In this document: in pieces, positions 32,714 through 41,631 of the stretch
Position numbering within the stretch: position 1 is the first letter of the stretch
How the letters are laid out: every line of letters begins with the position of its first letter
DNA from: Gammaproteobacteria bacterium
Lineage (GTDB): Bacteria; Pseudomonadota; Gammaproteobacteria; Pseudomonadales; Azotimanducaceae
Length of the DNA: 48,428 nt
Direction of reading: 5' to 3'
Assembly (NCBI GenBank): GCA_009845835.1
Contig: VXYV01000062.1
Coordinates: forward strand, 1-48,428
Position numbers and translations under genes: made by a program
Notes under the pieces: model-generated
Seen by the model: only the letters and a program-made list of their open reading frames with translations
Databases searched by the model: none
What the model was told of the DNA's origin: nothing

Positions 32714-34383
32714 GGTTAGTCCTGGCGTTATGGGTTGTATGTCTGTCCTGTTCCTTGATGGCTGCTGTCACATCGTCCGTAAACTCAACATCTATTCGCG
32801 AAAACGATTCCATAGAACTTACGATTTCTTACTCAGGTACTGCTCAAGTCTCCGATCCTGATTTCTCCAGTCTTGCTAGAGATTTCGAATATTCGACTCC
32901 ACAATTTTCATCTAGATATGTGATTGCCAGCGGAAGACATCAAGCGAGTTCACGGTGGACGTTAATTCTACGACCAAAACAAACTGGTGAAATAACCATC
33001 CCGTCTTTTACAATCGCAGGTGACTCGACTAAAGAAATCATCATTTACGTTGAATCGTTAAGTGAAGAATTACGCGACGAGCTAGCTCAAGAAATATTTA
33101 TAGTCACCAATGTCAATCGTTCGGAGCAGTACATTCACGCTGCAATTCACGTCGAACGCCGACTATATTATTCCGACAACGTCTCGCAGCTTTCTCAACA
33201 CCTTCCAACACCTGACGACATCAAAAACGTCTATGTTTTGTCGAAAGGTGACATAAAACGAACGTTCGCTCGTCGGAACAATCGACAATACAGTGTACTA
33301 GTGCAAGAATTCGTCTTGTTTCCGGAAGTGAGCGGTACAATCAGAATCCCTTCCGTGTCGATTGATGCACGAGTGAATCTCAAAGGAGAATCCATGATTT
33401 TTCCCGCTCGGTCCGAGGAGGTTGAACTAAACATACTCCCGATACCTATTGAGTTTCCAACCGATGTTCCATGGTTTCCCTCGACTAGGGTCCGAATTAC
33501 CGATAGCCTAGTAAACGAGTATTTTACAGACTTAAAAGTAGGCGATACGATTGAAAGAACCGTGACCATCCTCGCAGTCGACAATCAGAGTTCTGACATT
33601 CCAATTTTCGAATTTCCCGTTCCAGATGGAGTACGACAATACGTTGAATTACCCGATTTAACCGACGAAGTGCTAGGGACTGAAATTGTTGGTAAAAGAC
33701 AGACAAAATCAACCATTTTGTTCACTCAAGCGGGTGAATTTACCATTCCAAATGTAAGCATTCACTGGTGGAACACCGATCGACATCAACTGGAAAGTGC
33801 TTACATCTCAGGTAGGACGGTGCACGTAGCGAATGCGGATTCTATCGCGACCGGTGAAAACAATGTTGCTGAAATAAACACGCCAGTAGATAGTAATATA
33901 ACCTCAAACACAACGTTAGACGCAAAAGAAACGGAAAGACCGAATTCAACACACTGGTTGTTTCGGACTTTTTGGATGATCGGATGGATATTTGCAGTCA
34001 TTCTCGGCACTTATTTGATCTGGACAAAAGGTTATTTAGTTAGGTTCAAAAAGCAGGTACAGCCCGTACAGGACAGATTGTTCATGAACTTCTTGTCGAG
34101 TAAAGATCCAATAGAAGTCAAAGAAGGTATGATTCGCTTGCTGATGGATCAGCGACAACTTTCAAGGACACGAACTCTAGAACTACTACGACAGCATCCA
34201 ACTACCCAAGACGCCCTACGAGTATTGAATGCAAAAATTTACGGTGGGACGGAAGAAAATTCAGAAATCGACCGTGAGGCAATCAAAAATATATTGAGAG
34301 ACTTATTAGCAGGAATTCGCGCTTCAACATCACCTGAAGAAGATTTTTTACATAGAAAATTTGTGTTTAAGCCATCTTCTTAA
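32707..34383 (+). CDS. batD: BatD-type exported membrane protein
   Basis: The 558-residue protein begins with a signal peptide (LVLALWVVCLSCSLMAA). It has repeated beta-sandwich segments with the BatD hallmark of a Ser/Thr-rich Ig-like start (SIRENDSIELTISYSG) and FSSRYV-, SGRHQASSRW-like strands. A membrane helix follows at about 418-440 (FWMIGWIFAVILGTYLIW) with a cytoplasmic tail of about 115 residues. BatD proteins are periplasmic partners of the VWA proteins. It closes the operon; translation is coupled to the VWA-TPR gene by overlap. Confidence 0.87.
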   Translation: MVRLVLALWVVCLSCSLMAAVTSSVNSTSIRENDSIELTISYSGTAQVSDPDFSSLARDFEYSTPQFSSRYVIASGRHQASSRWTLILRPKQTGEITIPSFTIAGDSTKEIIIYVESLSEELRDELAQEIFIVTNVNRSEQYIHAAIHVERRLYYSDNVSQLSQHLPTPDDIKNVYVLSKGDIKRTFARRNNRQYSVLVQEFVLFPEVSGTIRIPSVSIDARVNLKGESMIFPARSEEVELNILPIPIEFPTDVPWFPSTRVRITDSLVNEYFTDLKVGDTIERTVTILAVDNQSSDIPIFEFPVPDGVRQYVELPDLTDEVLGTEIVGKRQTKSTILFTQAGEFTIPNVSIHWWNTDRHQLESAYISGRTVHVANADSIATGENNVAEINTPVDSNITSNTTLDAKETERPNSTHWLFRTFWMIGWIFAVILGTYLIWTKGYLVRFKKQVQPVQDRLFMNFLSSKDPIEVKEGMIRLLMDQRQLSRTRTLELLRQHPTTQDALRVLNAKIYGGTEENSEIDREAIKNILRDLLAGIRASTSPEEDFLHRKFVFKPSS

Positions 34384-34479
34384 TGCTGTTTATTCATTAA
34401 AGACGAATCTTAACGCTCATATACACTTAAATGCTTGCATTCGACGATAACACAATTTTTTAAAACCGGAACGAGAAGC

Positions 34480-35265
34480 ATGGCACACAAGATGTCAAGA
34501 AAAAAATATGAAATTGAACTTAACCTATTGCAAGTTCAACTCTGTACCATGTTGGATTGGATTGTCCACCATAACAAGAAACTAGTTATCGTATTCGAGG
34601 GCAGAGACGCTGCCGGAAAAGGAGGTGCAATTCATCGAATAGTCGAACATTTGACCCCCAGAAACTGCCGAATTGTCGCTCTACCTAGTCCGACGGAACG
34701 AGAAAAGACACAGTGGTATTTCCAACGATACATACAACACCTCCCAGCAGGTGGAGAAATCGTAATCTTTGATCGTAGTTGGTATAACCGTGCCTTGGTG
34801 GAACATGTGATGGGATTTTGTAATGATGAGGAATACCATGAATTTATGATTACTTGTCCCGAATTCGAACGAATGCTTATCCGCTCTGGGATCCAATTGG
34901 TGAAATATTGGTTTTCCGTATCGGATAACGTTCAAGAAGAACGTTTTCAAGCTCGGTTGACGTCACGAATTAAAGGTTGGAAACTGAGTCCAATGGATCT
35001 AGCGTCACGTATGCTTTGGGTCGAATATTCGAAAGCGAAAGATAAGATGCTAGAGTACACTCACACACCAGACTGCCCATGGTATGTCGTAGACGGAGAC
35101 GTAAAACGACACGCTCGTCTTAACTGCATTCGACATTTATTGAGTCTCGTTCCCTACGACGAGATTGAGAAACCGAAAGTGAGATTGTTAACTCGACCTA
35201 AAGCACCAGAGTATAAGCGACCGGCTTTTAAAGCACAAAATCATGTCCCAAAGTACTACCCTTAG
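34480..35265 (+). CDS. ppk2: Polyphosphate kinase 2
   Basis: PPK2 enzymes move phosphate between polyphosphate and nucleotides, most often making GTP or ATP from the diphosphate. From the ATG at 34480 the product is 261 residues, typical of a one-domain PPK2. Visible motifs are Walker A EGRDAAGKGG (40-49), LPSPTEREKTQWYFQRY, and Walker B IFDRSWYNRA with Asp98-Arg99. The SWYNRALVEHVMGF and IKGWKLSPMD segments are characteristic. The frame is open upstream to a TTG at 34435, but there is no ribosome binding site there; the ATG has a weak purine-rich GGAACGAGA. It is a single gene between the Bat operon and folE. Confidence 0.93.
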   Translation: MAHKMSRKKYEIELNLLQVQLCTMLDWIVHHNKKLVIVFEGRDAAGKGGAIHRIVEHLTPRNCRIVALPSPTEREKTQWYFQRYIQHLPAGGEIVIFDRSWYNRALVEHVMGFCNDEEYHEFMITCPEFERMLIRSGIQLVKYWFSVSDNVQEERFQARLTSRIKGWKLSPMDLASRMLWVEYSKAKDKMLEYTHTPDCPWYVVDGDVKRHARLNCIRHLLSLVPYDEIEKPKVRLLTRPKAPEYKRPAFKAQNHVPKYYP

Positions 35266-35305
35266 AGGCAGTGTTGGAAATAGCGAGTCGTAAAATATTG
35301 CGCGA

Positions 35306-35320
35306 CTTTCGTTTCGAAAG
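35306..35320. other. Small stem-loop between ppk2 and folE
   Basis: CTTTCG-TTT-CGAAAG is a perfect 6-bp stem with a 3-base loop, 40 bp after ppk2. No U-run follows, so termination is doubtful. Confidence 0.25.
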
Positions 35321-35400
35321 ATACCAAACCCCGTAACTGTACTTTTCAGCTATTAGATGAAAAGTTTTGCAAATACCATAATCAAAGCATCAAGTTTATT

Positions 35401-35970
35401 GTGAAGCAGAGATCAGCCAAACGAAATCATCTCGAAACGTTATACCGAGAACTCATTGAATGTATCGGTGAAGATAACAGTCGAGATGGTTTGATAGACA
35501 CTCCCACTCGTGCTGCGAAAGCAATCGAATTTCTGACAAAAGGATATAAAGAAAACGTCGAAGATGTCGTCAACGGCGCACTGTTTACAACCGATATTGA
35601 CGAGATAATTATTGTTAAAGATATCGAAGTGTACTCATTGTGTGAGCATCACATACTACCATTCATCGGAAAATGTCACGTGGGATACCTTCCTCGTGGT
35701 AAACTCTTGGGTCTATCAAAAATTGCTAGAATCGTCGATACCTTTGCAAGACGACTACAAATCCAAGAGCGACTAACTCAACAAGTTGCACAAGCAATTA
35801 AAACGACTACAAACGCTTATGGTGTAGGTGTTATTGTGGAGGCCCGACACCTCTGTACCGCCATGCGAGGTGTAGAAAAGCAAAACTCTACAATGAAAAC
35901 GTCCGTTCTACTAGGAACTTTTCGTGAAGATCCTTCTACTAGAACAGAATTTTTGCGATTGATTACGTAA
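35401..35970 (+). CDS. folE: GTP cyclohydrolase I (FolE)
   Basis: FolE converts GTP to 7,8-dihydroneopterin triphosphate, the first step of folate and tetrahydropterin synthesis. The 189-residue product has the zinc ligands Cys81 and His84 ([12 protein letters not shown]) and Cys152 ([11 protein letters not shown]), plus the conserved [20 protein letters not shown] core and a C-terminal TRTEFLRLI. The start is GTG at 35401 with a poor ribosome binding site. The enzyme is a decamer in the cytosol in other bacteria. A pterin-dependent hydroxylase is encoded 6 kb away (41628-42500), which would need the pterin made by this pathway. Confidence 0.95.
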   Translation: MKQRSAKRNHLETLYRELIECIGEDNSRDGLIDTPTRAAKAIEFLTKGYKENVEDVVNGALFTTDIDEIIIVKDIEVYSLCEHHILPFIGKCHVGYLPRGKLLGLSKIARIVDTFARRLQIQERLTQQVAQAIKTTTNAYGVGVIVEARHLCTAMRGVEKQNSTMKTSVLLGTFREDPSTRTEFLRLIT

Positions 35971-35994
35971 CAGATTTACCAATAATTTCGGTAG

Positions 35995-38679
35995 TTAATC
36001 CTGAAGTCCTCTAGTAACCACATCACCTACATCTTTTGAAGTCATTTTCTGTTCGATCATTTGCAATGCTTGCTTCATCAAGGATTGACGGTCGCTACCA
36101 AACCGTTTCCAACGGGTGAGCACTGTTGCGAGCCTAGCGGCAACTTGTACATTAAAACTTTCTATTTCTAGCACCTTCTCGGCAATGTAACGATACCCTT
36201 TACCGGTATATTCGTGAAAATTTTTGTAGTTGCCGATAAACGAACCGAACAGACTGCGTACACGATTCGGATTTTTCAAATTAAATGCATTGTGATCTTC
36301 AAGTACTCGTACGCGCTCAATCGCACCCGGTAAACTACACATTGCTTGCGCTGCAAACCACTGATTGATCACCTGTGGTTCGTCTGCAAACCGCTGATAG
36401 AAGTCATGTAGAACTGAATCTTTGGTTGATTGTGCTTCTTCTGGTAACTCTAACAAAGCGCGAACATTCGCAAGTCGGTCGGTTAAATTGTCTGCCTGAT
36501 TGAAGTTCTCACCAAGTAAGATAGCAACTTTTTGCGGTTGTCGTTTCCCTAATTCGCGACTCAGATAGCTTAAAGCAGTATTCCGTGCGGTTCGTCGATT
36601 CACCGAAGATGCATCATTGCTATACACTTGGTCGTCGGCATGTTGTACATAAACTTCTTCCCACTTACTCACTAAGGATTTAGCGAGTTCATCAATTAAA
36701 AAATCTCGATTTTCGACGATCACATCAAAATCAGAACCAGGATACTCGTCGAGTACGTTAAACACAGAAGGTAACACCAACATCCGATTCAATAACGATT
36801 TACGTTCACTAACATCTTTTTCATCGCTCAATTGCTGTAGAACAATTTCAACGAGTTCGGTCAATCGAACAATGTCAATACTGCGGTCGAGTAAGAACCG
36901 ACCGTAGAGGGTCTGTAAAGCATTCCACTTAACAAACCCATCGGTATCATGCAATGATAGATGCGATAACTGCTCTACAGTTTGTGGAAAGTCAACGTAA
37001 ACAGGAGCTGAAAATCCACGCAAAAAACTAACGGTTGAATTTTCTGGTACACCACGGAGACAAAGACTATCTTGAGCGTCACGTAAATGCACGATCAAAG
37101 AACCGTCTGCGTTGGGATTTTCAGTGTGCATTTCTGATTCGACTTCGATCGTATAGCCGTTGCTTTCACCCTCCTTTCCTAAAACCTCGCGACCATTCTC
37201 GTCAATAACCCCAATGGAAACAGGTATGTGAAATGTTTGTTTCTCGGCTTGATTTGGTGTTGGTGGACAACTTTGTTCAATTTTTAACTTCAACGCGTTT
37301 GGTTCATTACGGGCTTCGGCAACCTTTAATCGAGGAGTTCCAGATTGAGTGTACCAGAAGAAAAACTGTTCTAAATCAAGTTCAGTTCCATCCCTCACTG
37401 CTGCCACAAAATCTTCGATGGTAACAGCACAACCATCGTGTCGATCGAAGTATAAATCTGTCGCTTTTCTCCACCTTTCTTTCCCTGCCATGATGTACAT
37501 CATTCGCAAGACTTCAGCACCTTTTTCATATACCGTTGCTGTGTAGAAATTAGTAATCGCAGCATATTCGTTAGGACGTACCGGATGAGCTAAATTACTA
37601 GCATCTTCCGGAAATTGTGCAGTACGTAAGTTGTTAACCGTATCTATTCGAACAATAGTTTCACCAACCATTGCTTCACTGAACTGAGTATCACGAAACA
37701 CTGTAAAACCTTCCTTCAAACTGATTTGAAACCAATCGCGACAGGTTACTCGATTACCACTCCAGTTATGAAAATATTCATGTGCAACCACCCCTTCGAT
37801 ACCTGAATACGATCCATCTGTAGTTGTGTCTGGAGATGCCAAGAGCGCACTGACATTGAAGATATTGAGACCTTTATTTTCCATCGCTCCAAAGTTAAAG
37901 TCCTCAACAGCAACAATCATAAAGCGATCAAGATCGTATTCTCTTCCATAAACTTCTTCGTCCCATTTCATCGCTCGTTTCAAGCAATCCATAGCCCAGC
38001 GGCACCGTTCTTTGTATTTTGGTTCTGTGTAAATCGTTAAGCGAACTTTACGTCCCGAACAGGTAATGAATTCATCTTCAAGGGCACTTAAGTTTCCTGC
38101 TACCAACGCAAAGAGGTAACAAGGTTTTCGATACGGATCGTACCAAGTAACTTGATGTCGATTATCGGGTTGGTCTTCCTCAGCGATCAAATTGCCGTTT
38201 GACAATAAATTTGGAAACTTCTTCTTATCTGCTTCGATCGTCGTCGTAAATACAGAAGAAACATCAGGGCGATCTGGGTAAAAAGTTATCCTGCGAAAAC
38301 TTTCGGCTTCACATTGTGTACAAAATAGAGACGACGACTTGTACAATCCTTCCAACGACGCGTTCTTTTCAGGATGAATTTGAACACGAGTGGACACCTC
38401 ACAAATGTCGGGGACATCAAATAATGTGATCCCTTCTTCATCAATGCTGTACTCATTGTTTGACAGTTCTACACCATCTATCAATATTTGCTCTAACTCT
38501 AACTGTTCGCCATCGAGTCGCAGTGAATTTGAACTCGATTGTGAATCTCGCCTTATTTTTAGTACCGATTCCACAGTCGTACGATCATCAAACAACTTAA
38601 AGTTGAGATGAGTTTCGTCTAAAGTCCAACCGAAAGGGCGATATTCAGAAAGTCGAATAGTCTGTTGTTTTGCTTTCAA
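35995..38679 (-). CDS. pepN: Aminopeptidase N (M1 family)
   Basis: PepN is a cytosolic zinc aminopeptidase that removes N-terminal residues from peptides. The product has the substrate-anchoring GAMEN motif (FGAMENKGLNIFN) and the zinc site HEYFH (His300, Glu301, His304) with Glu323 eighteen residues later, then the long alpha-helical C-terminal domains typical of the gammaproteobacterial enzyme. I start at the TTG at 38679, which has GAGG at 38685-38688 and gives an N-terminus that lines up with E. coli PepN. The frame continues six codons to another TTG at 38697 with no ribosome binding site. It is transcribed toward folE, a convergent pair 24 bp apart. Confidence 0.95.
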   Translation of the reverse strand: MKAKQQTIRLSEYRPFGWTLDETHLNFKLFDDRTTVESVLKIRRDSQSSSNSLRLDGEQLELEQILIDGVELSNNEYSIDEEGITLFDVPDICEVSTRVQIHPEKNASLEGLYKSSSLFCTQCEAESFRRITFYPDRPDVSSVFTTTIEADKKKFPNLLSNGNLIAEEDQPDNRHQVTWYDPYRKPCYLFALVAGNLSALEDEFITCSGRKVRLTIYTEPKYKERCRWAMDCLKRAMKWDEEVYGREYDLDRFMIVAVEDFNFGAMENKGLNIFNVSALLASPDTTTDGSYSGIEGVVAHEYFHNWSGNRVTCRDWFQISLKEGFTVFRDTQFSEAMVGETIVRIDTVNNLRTAQFPEDASNLAHPVRPNEYAAITNFYTATVYEKGAEVLRMMYIMAGKERWRKATDLYFDRHDGCAVTIEDFVAAVRDGTELDLEQFFFWYTQSGTPRLKVAEARNEPNALKLKIEQSCPPTPNQAEKQTFHIPVSIGVIDENGREVLGKEGESNGYTIEVESEMHTENPNADGSLIVHLRDAQDSLCLRGVPENSTVSFLRGFSAPVYVDFPQTVEQLSHLSLHDTDGFVKWNALQTLYGRFLLDRSIDIVRLTELVEIVLQQLSDEKDVSERKSLLNRMLVLPSVFNVLDEYPGSDFDVIVENRDFLIDELAKSLVSKWEEVYVQHADDQVYSNDASSVNRRTARNTALSYLSRELGKRQPQKVAILLGENFNQADNLTDRLANVRALLELPEEAQSTKDSVLHDFYQRFADEPQVINQWFAAQAMCSLPGAIERVRVLEDHNAFNLKNPNRVRSLFGSFIGNYKNFHEYTGKGYRYIAEKVLEIESFNVQVAARLATVLTRWKRFGSDRQSLMKQALQMIEQKMTSKDVGDVVTRGLQD

Positions 38680-38802
38680 AGAAACCTCGGTAATCAAGAG
38701 AAAATAGGAGTATGAACCCGATACAATCAGATTGTTCAGAAGAACACCATGACCAGTGGTTCAATCCTATAATTTTACGCACGTTCATTCGGTATCTTTT
38801 CA

Positions 38803-39801
38803 TTGCAATCAGTTGATCTTCAAGTCCTAAGTCAAGTAGCAAAGTGGCTATCCTCACATTCTGACTGTTGGCTTGCAACGGTTGTACAAACTTACGGTTC
38901 ATCGCCTCGACCGGAGGGGTCAGTGTTTGCATGTGACCGACAGGGAAATGTTGTGGGTTCCCTTTCCGGTGGATGCATTGAAGAAGACTTGATCAAAAAG
39001 TTGATGCAAAATCAAATAGCGTCAGATAAACCAGAATTCCTGCGATACGGAGAAAATCCTTCCGAACTCGAAAAGTTCGAACTACCTTGTGGTGGCTATT
39101 TGGACATTGTTGTAGAACCACTGCAAGCTACAGCTACCTTGGTTCGTCGATTCGACAAGATTCGGCAAAGTATCGAACACCAACAACACATCAGACGTCA
39201 GGTCGATCTTGCGACAGGTGAAACTAAGTTGATCGAGGAAACTAAGTTTTCGCCGTTTTACTATGATCATGATCAGTTCAAACTAGACCAATGTTTCGGT
39301 CCGCGTTGGCAGTTATTTGTTATCGGAACAAATATGGTTGTACACTATGTATGCGAACTCGCACTAATGTTAGACTACCAAGTGACTTTGATCGATACTA
39401 ATCGTAACAATTTCAAATCTTTTGAAGATTCAAAAGTCAGGTGTATTTGCGACACACCAGATGATGTGATAAATGAACAGGTTAACGACGGTACTAGCGC
39501 CGTAGTTGCGCTTTCCCATGATCCAAGACTGGACGATCTGGCTTTAATGAGTGCCCTAGAAACACAGGCGTTCTACATCGGTGCAATGGGTTCGGAGAGA
39601 ACTACAACTCGCCGTCGAGCTAGGTTACTAGCGTTGGGAGTAACCGAGAACTTACTGAATCGTTTACATGCACCTATAGGAATACCTATCGGCAGCAAAA
39701 CACCCCCTGAAATCGCTCTATCGGTAATGGCAGATGTCACTCGAGTACGAAACCTCATTGTGTCCGGAAATCGAACCACTATACCCTCAATAGTTGATTG
39801 A
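38803..39801 (+). CDS. XdhC/CoxI-family molybdenum-enzyme maturation factor
   Basis: XdhC-type proteins bind the sulfurated molybdenum cofactor and insert it into xanthine dehydrogenase-family enzymes. The 332-residue product has the N-terminal XdhC segment (LATVVQTYGSSPRPEGS, then GSLSGGCIEEDL). The C-terminal Rossmann-like domain contains ALSHDPRLDDLAL, YIGAMGSERTTTRRR and APIGIPIGSKTPPEIALSVMAD, the standard XdhC signatures. The start is TTG at 38803, chosen because the N-terminus then matches the family; no good ribosome binding site. It is followed after 2 bp by a MobA-like nucleotidyltransferase. No molybdenum hydroxylase gene occurs in the window, so the client must lie elsewhere. Confidence 0.9.
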   Translation: MQSVDLQVLSQVAKWLSSHSDCWLATVVQTYGSSPRPEGSVFACDRQGNVVGSLSGGCIEEDLIKKLMQNQIASDKPEFLRYGENPSELEKFELPCGGYLDIVVEPLQATATLVRRFDKIRQSIEHQQHIRRQVDLATGETKLIEETKFSPFYYDHDQFKLDQCFGPRWQLFVIGTNMVVHYVCELALMLDYQVTLIDTNRNNFKSFEDSKVRCICDTPDDVINEQVNDGTSAVVALSHDPRLDDLALMSALETQAFYIGAMGSERTTTRRRARLLALGVTENLLNRLHAPIGIPIGSKTPPEIALSVMADVTRVRNLIVSGNRTTIPSIVD

Positions 39802-39803
39802 CA

Positions 39804-40397
39804 ATGAGCCCATTCAATACCCAAGGAACAGCAATCTTGCTTGGAGCTGGATTCTCCACACGTTTCGGTCAAGACAAACGTATCATTGAGCTGCAGTCAA
39901 AACCTTTGTTAAGTTACACTGCCCGGCTCTATAGTAATGTATTTTCGGACACAGTCCTAGTCCTGCGAGATACTGACAACTCTTTATCAAAACTAGTCCC
40001 TGAGGATATCGAAATCGTTTATACCGACAGAGCACAATACGGTATATCCGAGAGCATAAAGGCTGGTCTGAATGTCAGACTTGAAACTTCATGGGTGGTC
40101 ATTGGTTTAATCGATATGCCCTTCGTCAAGTCGATAACACTGCACTTATTGCGTGACCAAATGATGAAATCGCCGCAACAAATAGTGCGATTACGATACC
40201 GCAATCGTCCGGGAAACCCCGTAGGGATACCTAAACAGTACTATTCTTCCCTGTTATCACTTACTGGCGATCAAGGAGCACGAAAGTTTTTTACTCAATG
40301 GGAAGCAAACACTCTCGTTTTAGATGTCGTCGATGGGGGAATTCATCGCGATATCGACACACAAGAAGATTGGTTGGAGTACTCAAAATGTTCCTGA
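39804..40397 (+). CDS. MobA-like NTP transferase (MocA type)
   Basis: This 197-residue nucleotidyltransferase has the N-terminal loop ILLGAGFSTRFGQDKR, a variant of the LAAGxSxRFGxxK signature, the Mg-binding LIDMPFV, and RPGNPVGIPKQYY toward the end. MocA-type members attach cytidine to molybdopterin to make the cofactor used by xanthine dehydrogenase-family enzymes; MobA makes the guanosine form. Coupling to the XdhC gene, 2 bp upstream, favours the MocA-type role. The ATG at 39804 is preferred over the TTG at 39798, which overlaps the previous stop. Confidence 0.85.
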   Translation: MSPFNTQGTAILLGAGFSTRFGQDKRIIELQSKPLLSYTARLYSNVFSDTVLVLRDTDNSLSKLVPEDIEIVYTDRAQYGISESIKAGLNVRLETSWVVIGLIDMPFVKSITLHLLRDQMMKSPQQIVRLRYRNRPGNPVGIPKQYYSSLLSLTGDQGARKFFTQWEANTLVLDVVDGGIHRDIDTQEDWLEYSKCS

Positions 40398-40407
40398 TCT
40401 TCCCAGA

Positions 40408-40433
40408 CTTACAGCATGCATGTGAGAAGTTTT
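40408..40433 (+). terminator. Weak terminator after the XdhC/MocA pair
   Basis: CTTACA at 40408-40413 pairs with TGTGAG at 40421-40426 (one G-U pair) around a 7-nt loop, followed by AAGTTTT. It lies between this pair and the convergent nadK. Confidence 0.3.
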
Positions 40434-40436
40434 AGA

Positions 40437-41318
40437 TCAAGTCCCCCAATCTAATTTACTACGGCACGATTGATAAAAGTCATGACCAGCAGGATAAACG
40501 ATATTCAGCCCGTTTTTGTGCTTGCTGATTTGAACCTTGTCGTGGGGGTGTAGTATGAAGGTGACTTGCGAATCTGCAGTTGTAATGGGATAATCCTCTT
40601 CGGATTCAACTATCACTGTGATTTGCGATTGCCCTCGTACGACTAAAGGACGTGACGACAAGGTGTGGGGAAACATCGGAACCACAACGAGAGCATCCAA
40701 GGACGGATGCATGATTGGACCACCGGCTGAAAGCGCATAAGCAGTCGAACCCGTTGGAGTCGCTATGATAAGACCGTCCGATCGTTGAGAGTACACAAAC
40801 TCTTCGTCGACGAAGAGTTTAAAATCCATCATTCGTGTAATCGAACCCGAATTCACCACTATGTCGTTGAGTGCTAACGAACGATGTACAGTTCGTTCAT
40901 CGCGGACAACTTTCAAATCAATAAGAAAGTGAATCTCAGTTTGATGTTTTCCCTTAAGTACTTCGTGTAACTTGCTCTCAACTTCATCTGGCGATACCCC
41001 AGCAAGGAACCCAAGCCCACCGCGATTGATTCCAATCACTGGTACATCGGAATCAGCAAGGACCCGAGCAACATGGAGAATACTTCCGTCCCCTCCTACG
41101 ACTATAACGAGGTCACATTGCTCGAGTTCCGCCATTTTGACCGCGATGTTTGGCTTTGAATCTAATAAACTAGCGGTTTGCGTTTCGAAGCGAACTTCGC
41201 ATTCAAACTGAGTCAAGAACTGACTAAGGGAGTTCAGTGTGTCCGCAACGGTAGGTCTACCTACACGACCGACTATTCCGATAACTTTAAAATTTGATTT
41301 TTTCAATGACACGAACAA
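40437..41318 (-). CDS. nadK: NAD kinase
   Basis: NadK phosphorylates NAD to NADP using ATP (or polyphosphate in some species). The 293-residue product has IGIVGRVGRPTVADT, the catalytic GGDGS at 75-79, GINRGGLGFLAG, ALNDIVVNSG, the YSQRSDGLIIATPTGSTAY substrate loop and AGGPIMHP. It is a cytosolic tetramer or dimer in other bacteria. The start is uncertain: TTG at 41318 or GTG two codons in (41312), neither with a clear ribosome binding site. It is transcribed toward the XdhC/MocA pair. Confidence 0.95.
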   Translation of the reverse strand: MFVSLKKSNFKVIGIVGRVGRPTVADTLNSLSQFLTQFECEVRFETQTASLLDSKPNIAVKMAELEQCDLVIVVGGDGSILHVARVLADSDVPVIGINRGGLGFLAGVSPDEVESKLHEVLKGKHQTEIHFLIDLKVVRDERTVHRSLALNDIVVNSGSITRMMDFKLFVDEEFVYSQRSDGLIIATPTGSTAYALSAGGPIMHPSLDALVVVPMFPHTLSSRPLVVRGQSQITVIVESEEDYPITTADSQVTFILHPHDKVQISKHKNGLNIVYPAGHDFYQSCRSKLDWGT

Positions 41319-41391
41319 CAGTGAAGGATAAAAAGTATTTTCCGGAATTCGAAACTAATTTTTTGACTAGGTTTACATGGATGGAAGCAAG

Positions 41392-41631
41392 ATGAGTAAT
41401 AATCGCGCTGAACCTAAGTGTCCAGAATGTGGAACAGTTGGAACTGATAGTATTGTCAGCCGTGAGAGTCAGATGCAAAGTCGTACCCGAGAACCATGGT
41501 TCTTTGTAATCCATTGTGCCAATTGTGGTTATGTCTACAACGTTATTACAAAGCATGTTTTTGCACAAACTTCTACGCGTGTGGTATTACCCACTGACAA
41601 CTCAGGAAGTCGCACACAAACAGAAACTTAG
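41392..41631 (+). CDS. Small zinc-ribbon protein of unknown function
   Basis: From the ATG at 41392, with GGAAG 6 nt upstream, the product is 79 residues. It has two Cys-x-x-Cys knuckles, CPECG near the start and CANCGY about 35 residues later, with basic and aromatic residues between them. This is the pattern of a zinc ribbon. An in-frame ATG at 41377 is possible but has a poorer ribosome binding site. I do not recognise the family. The stop overlaps the convergent hydroxylase stop by 4 bp. It could bind nucleic acid or a protein partner. Confidence 0.7.
   Translation: MSNNRAEPKCPECGTVGTDSIVSRESQMQSRTREPWFFVIHCANCGYVYNVITKHVFAQTSTRVVLPTDNSGSRTQTET

Noticed and set aside
38698-38802. GGTTCAATCC near 38757 as the T-arm of a tRNA
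   Set aside because: The flanking bases do not form the 5-bp T stem and no acceptor or anticodon stem fits the gap.
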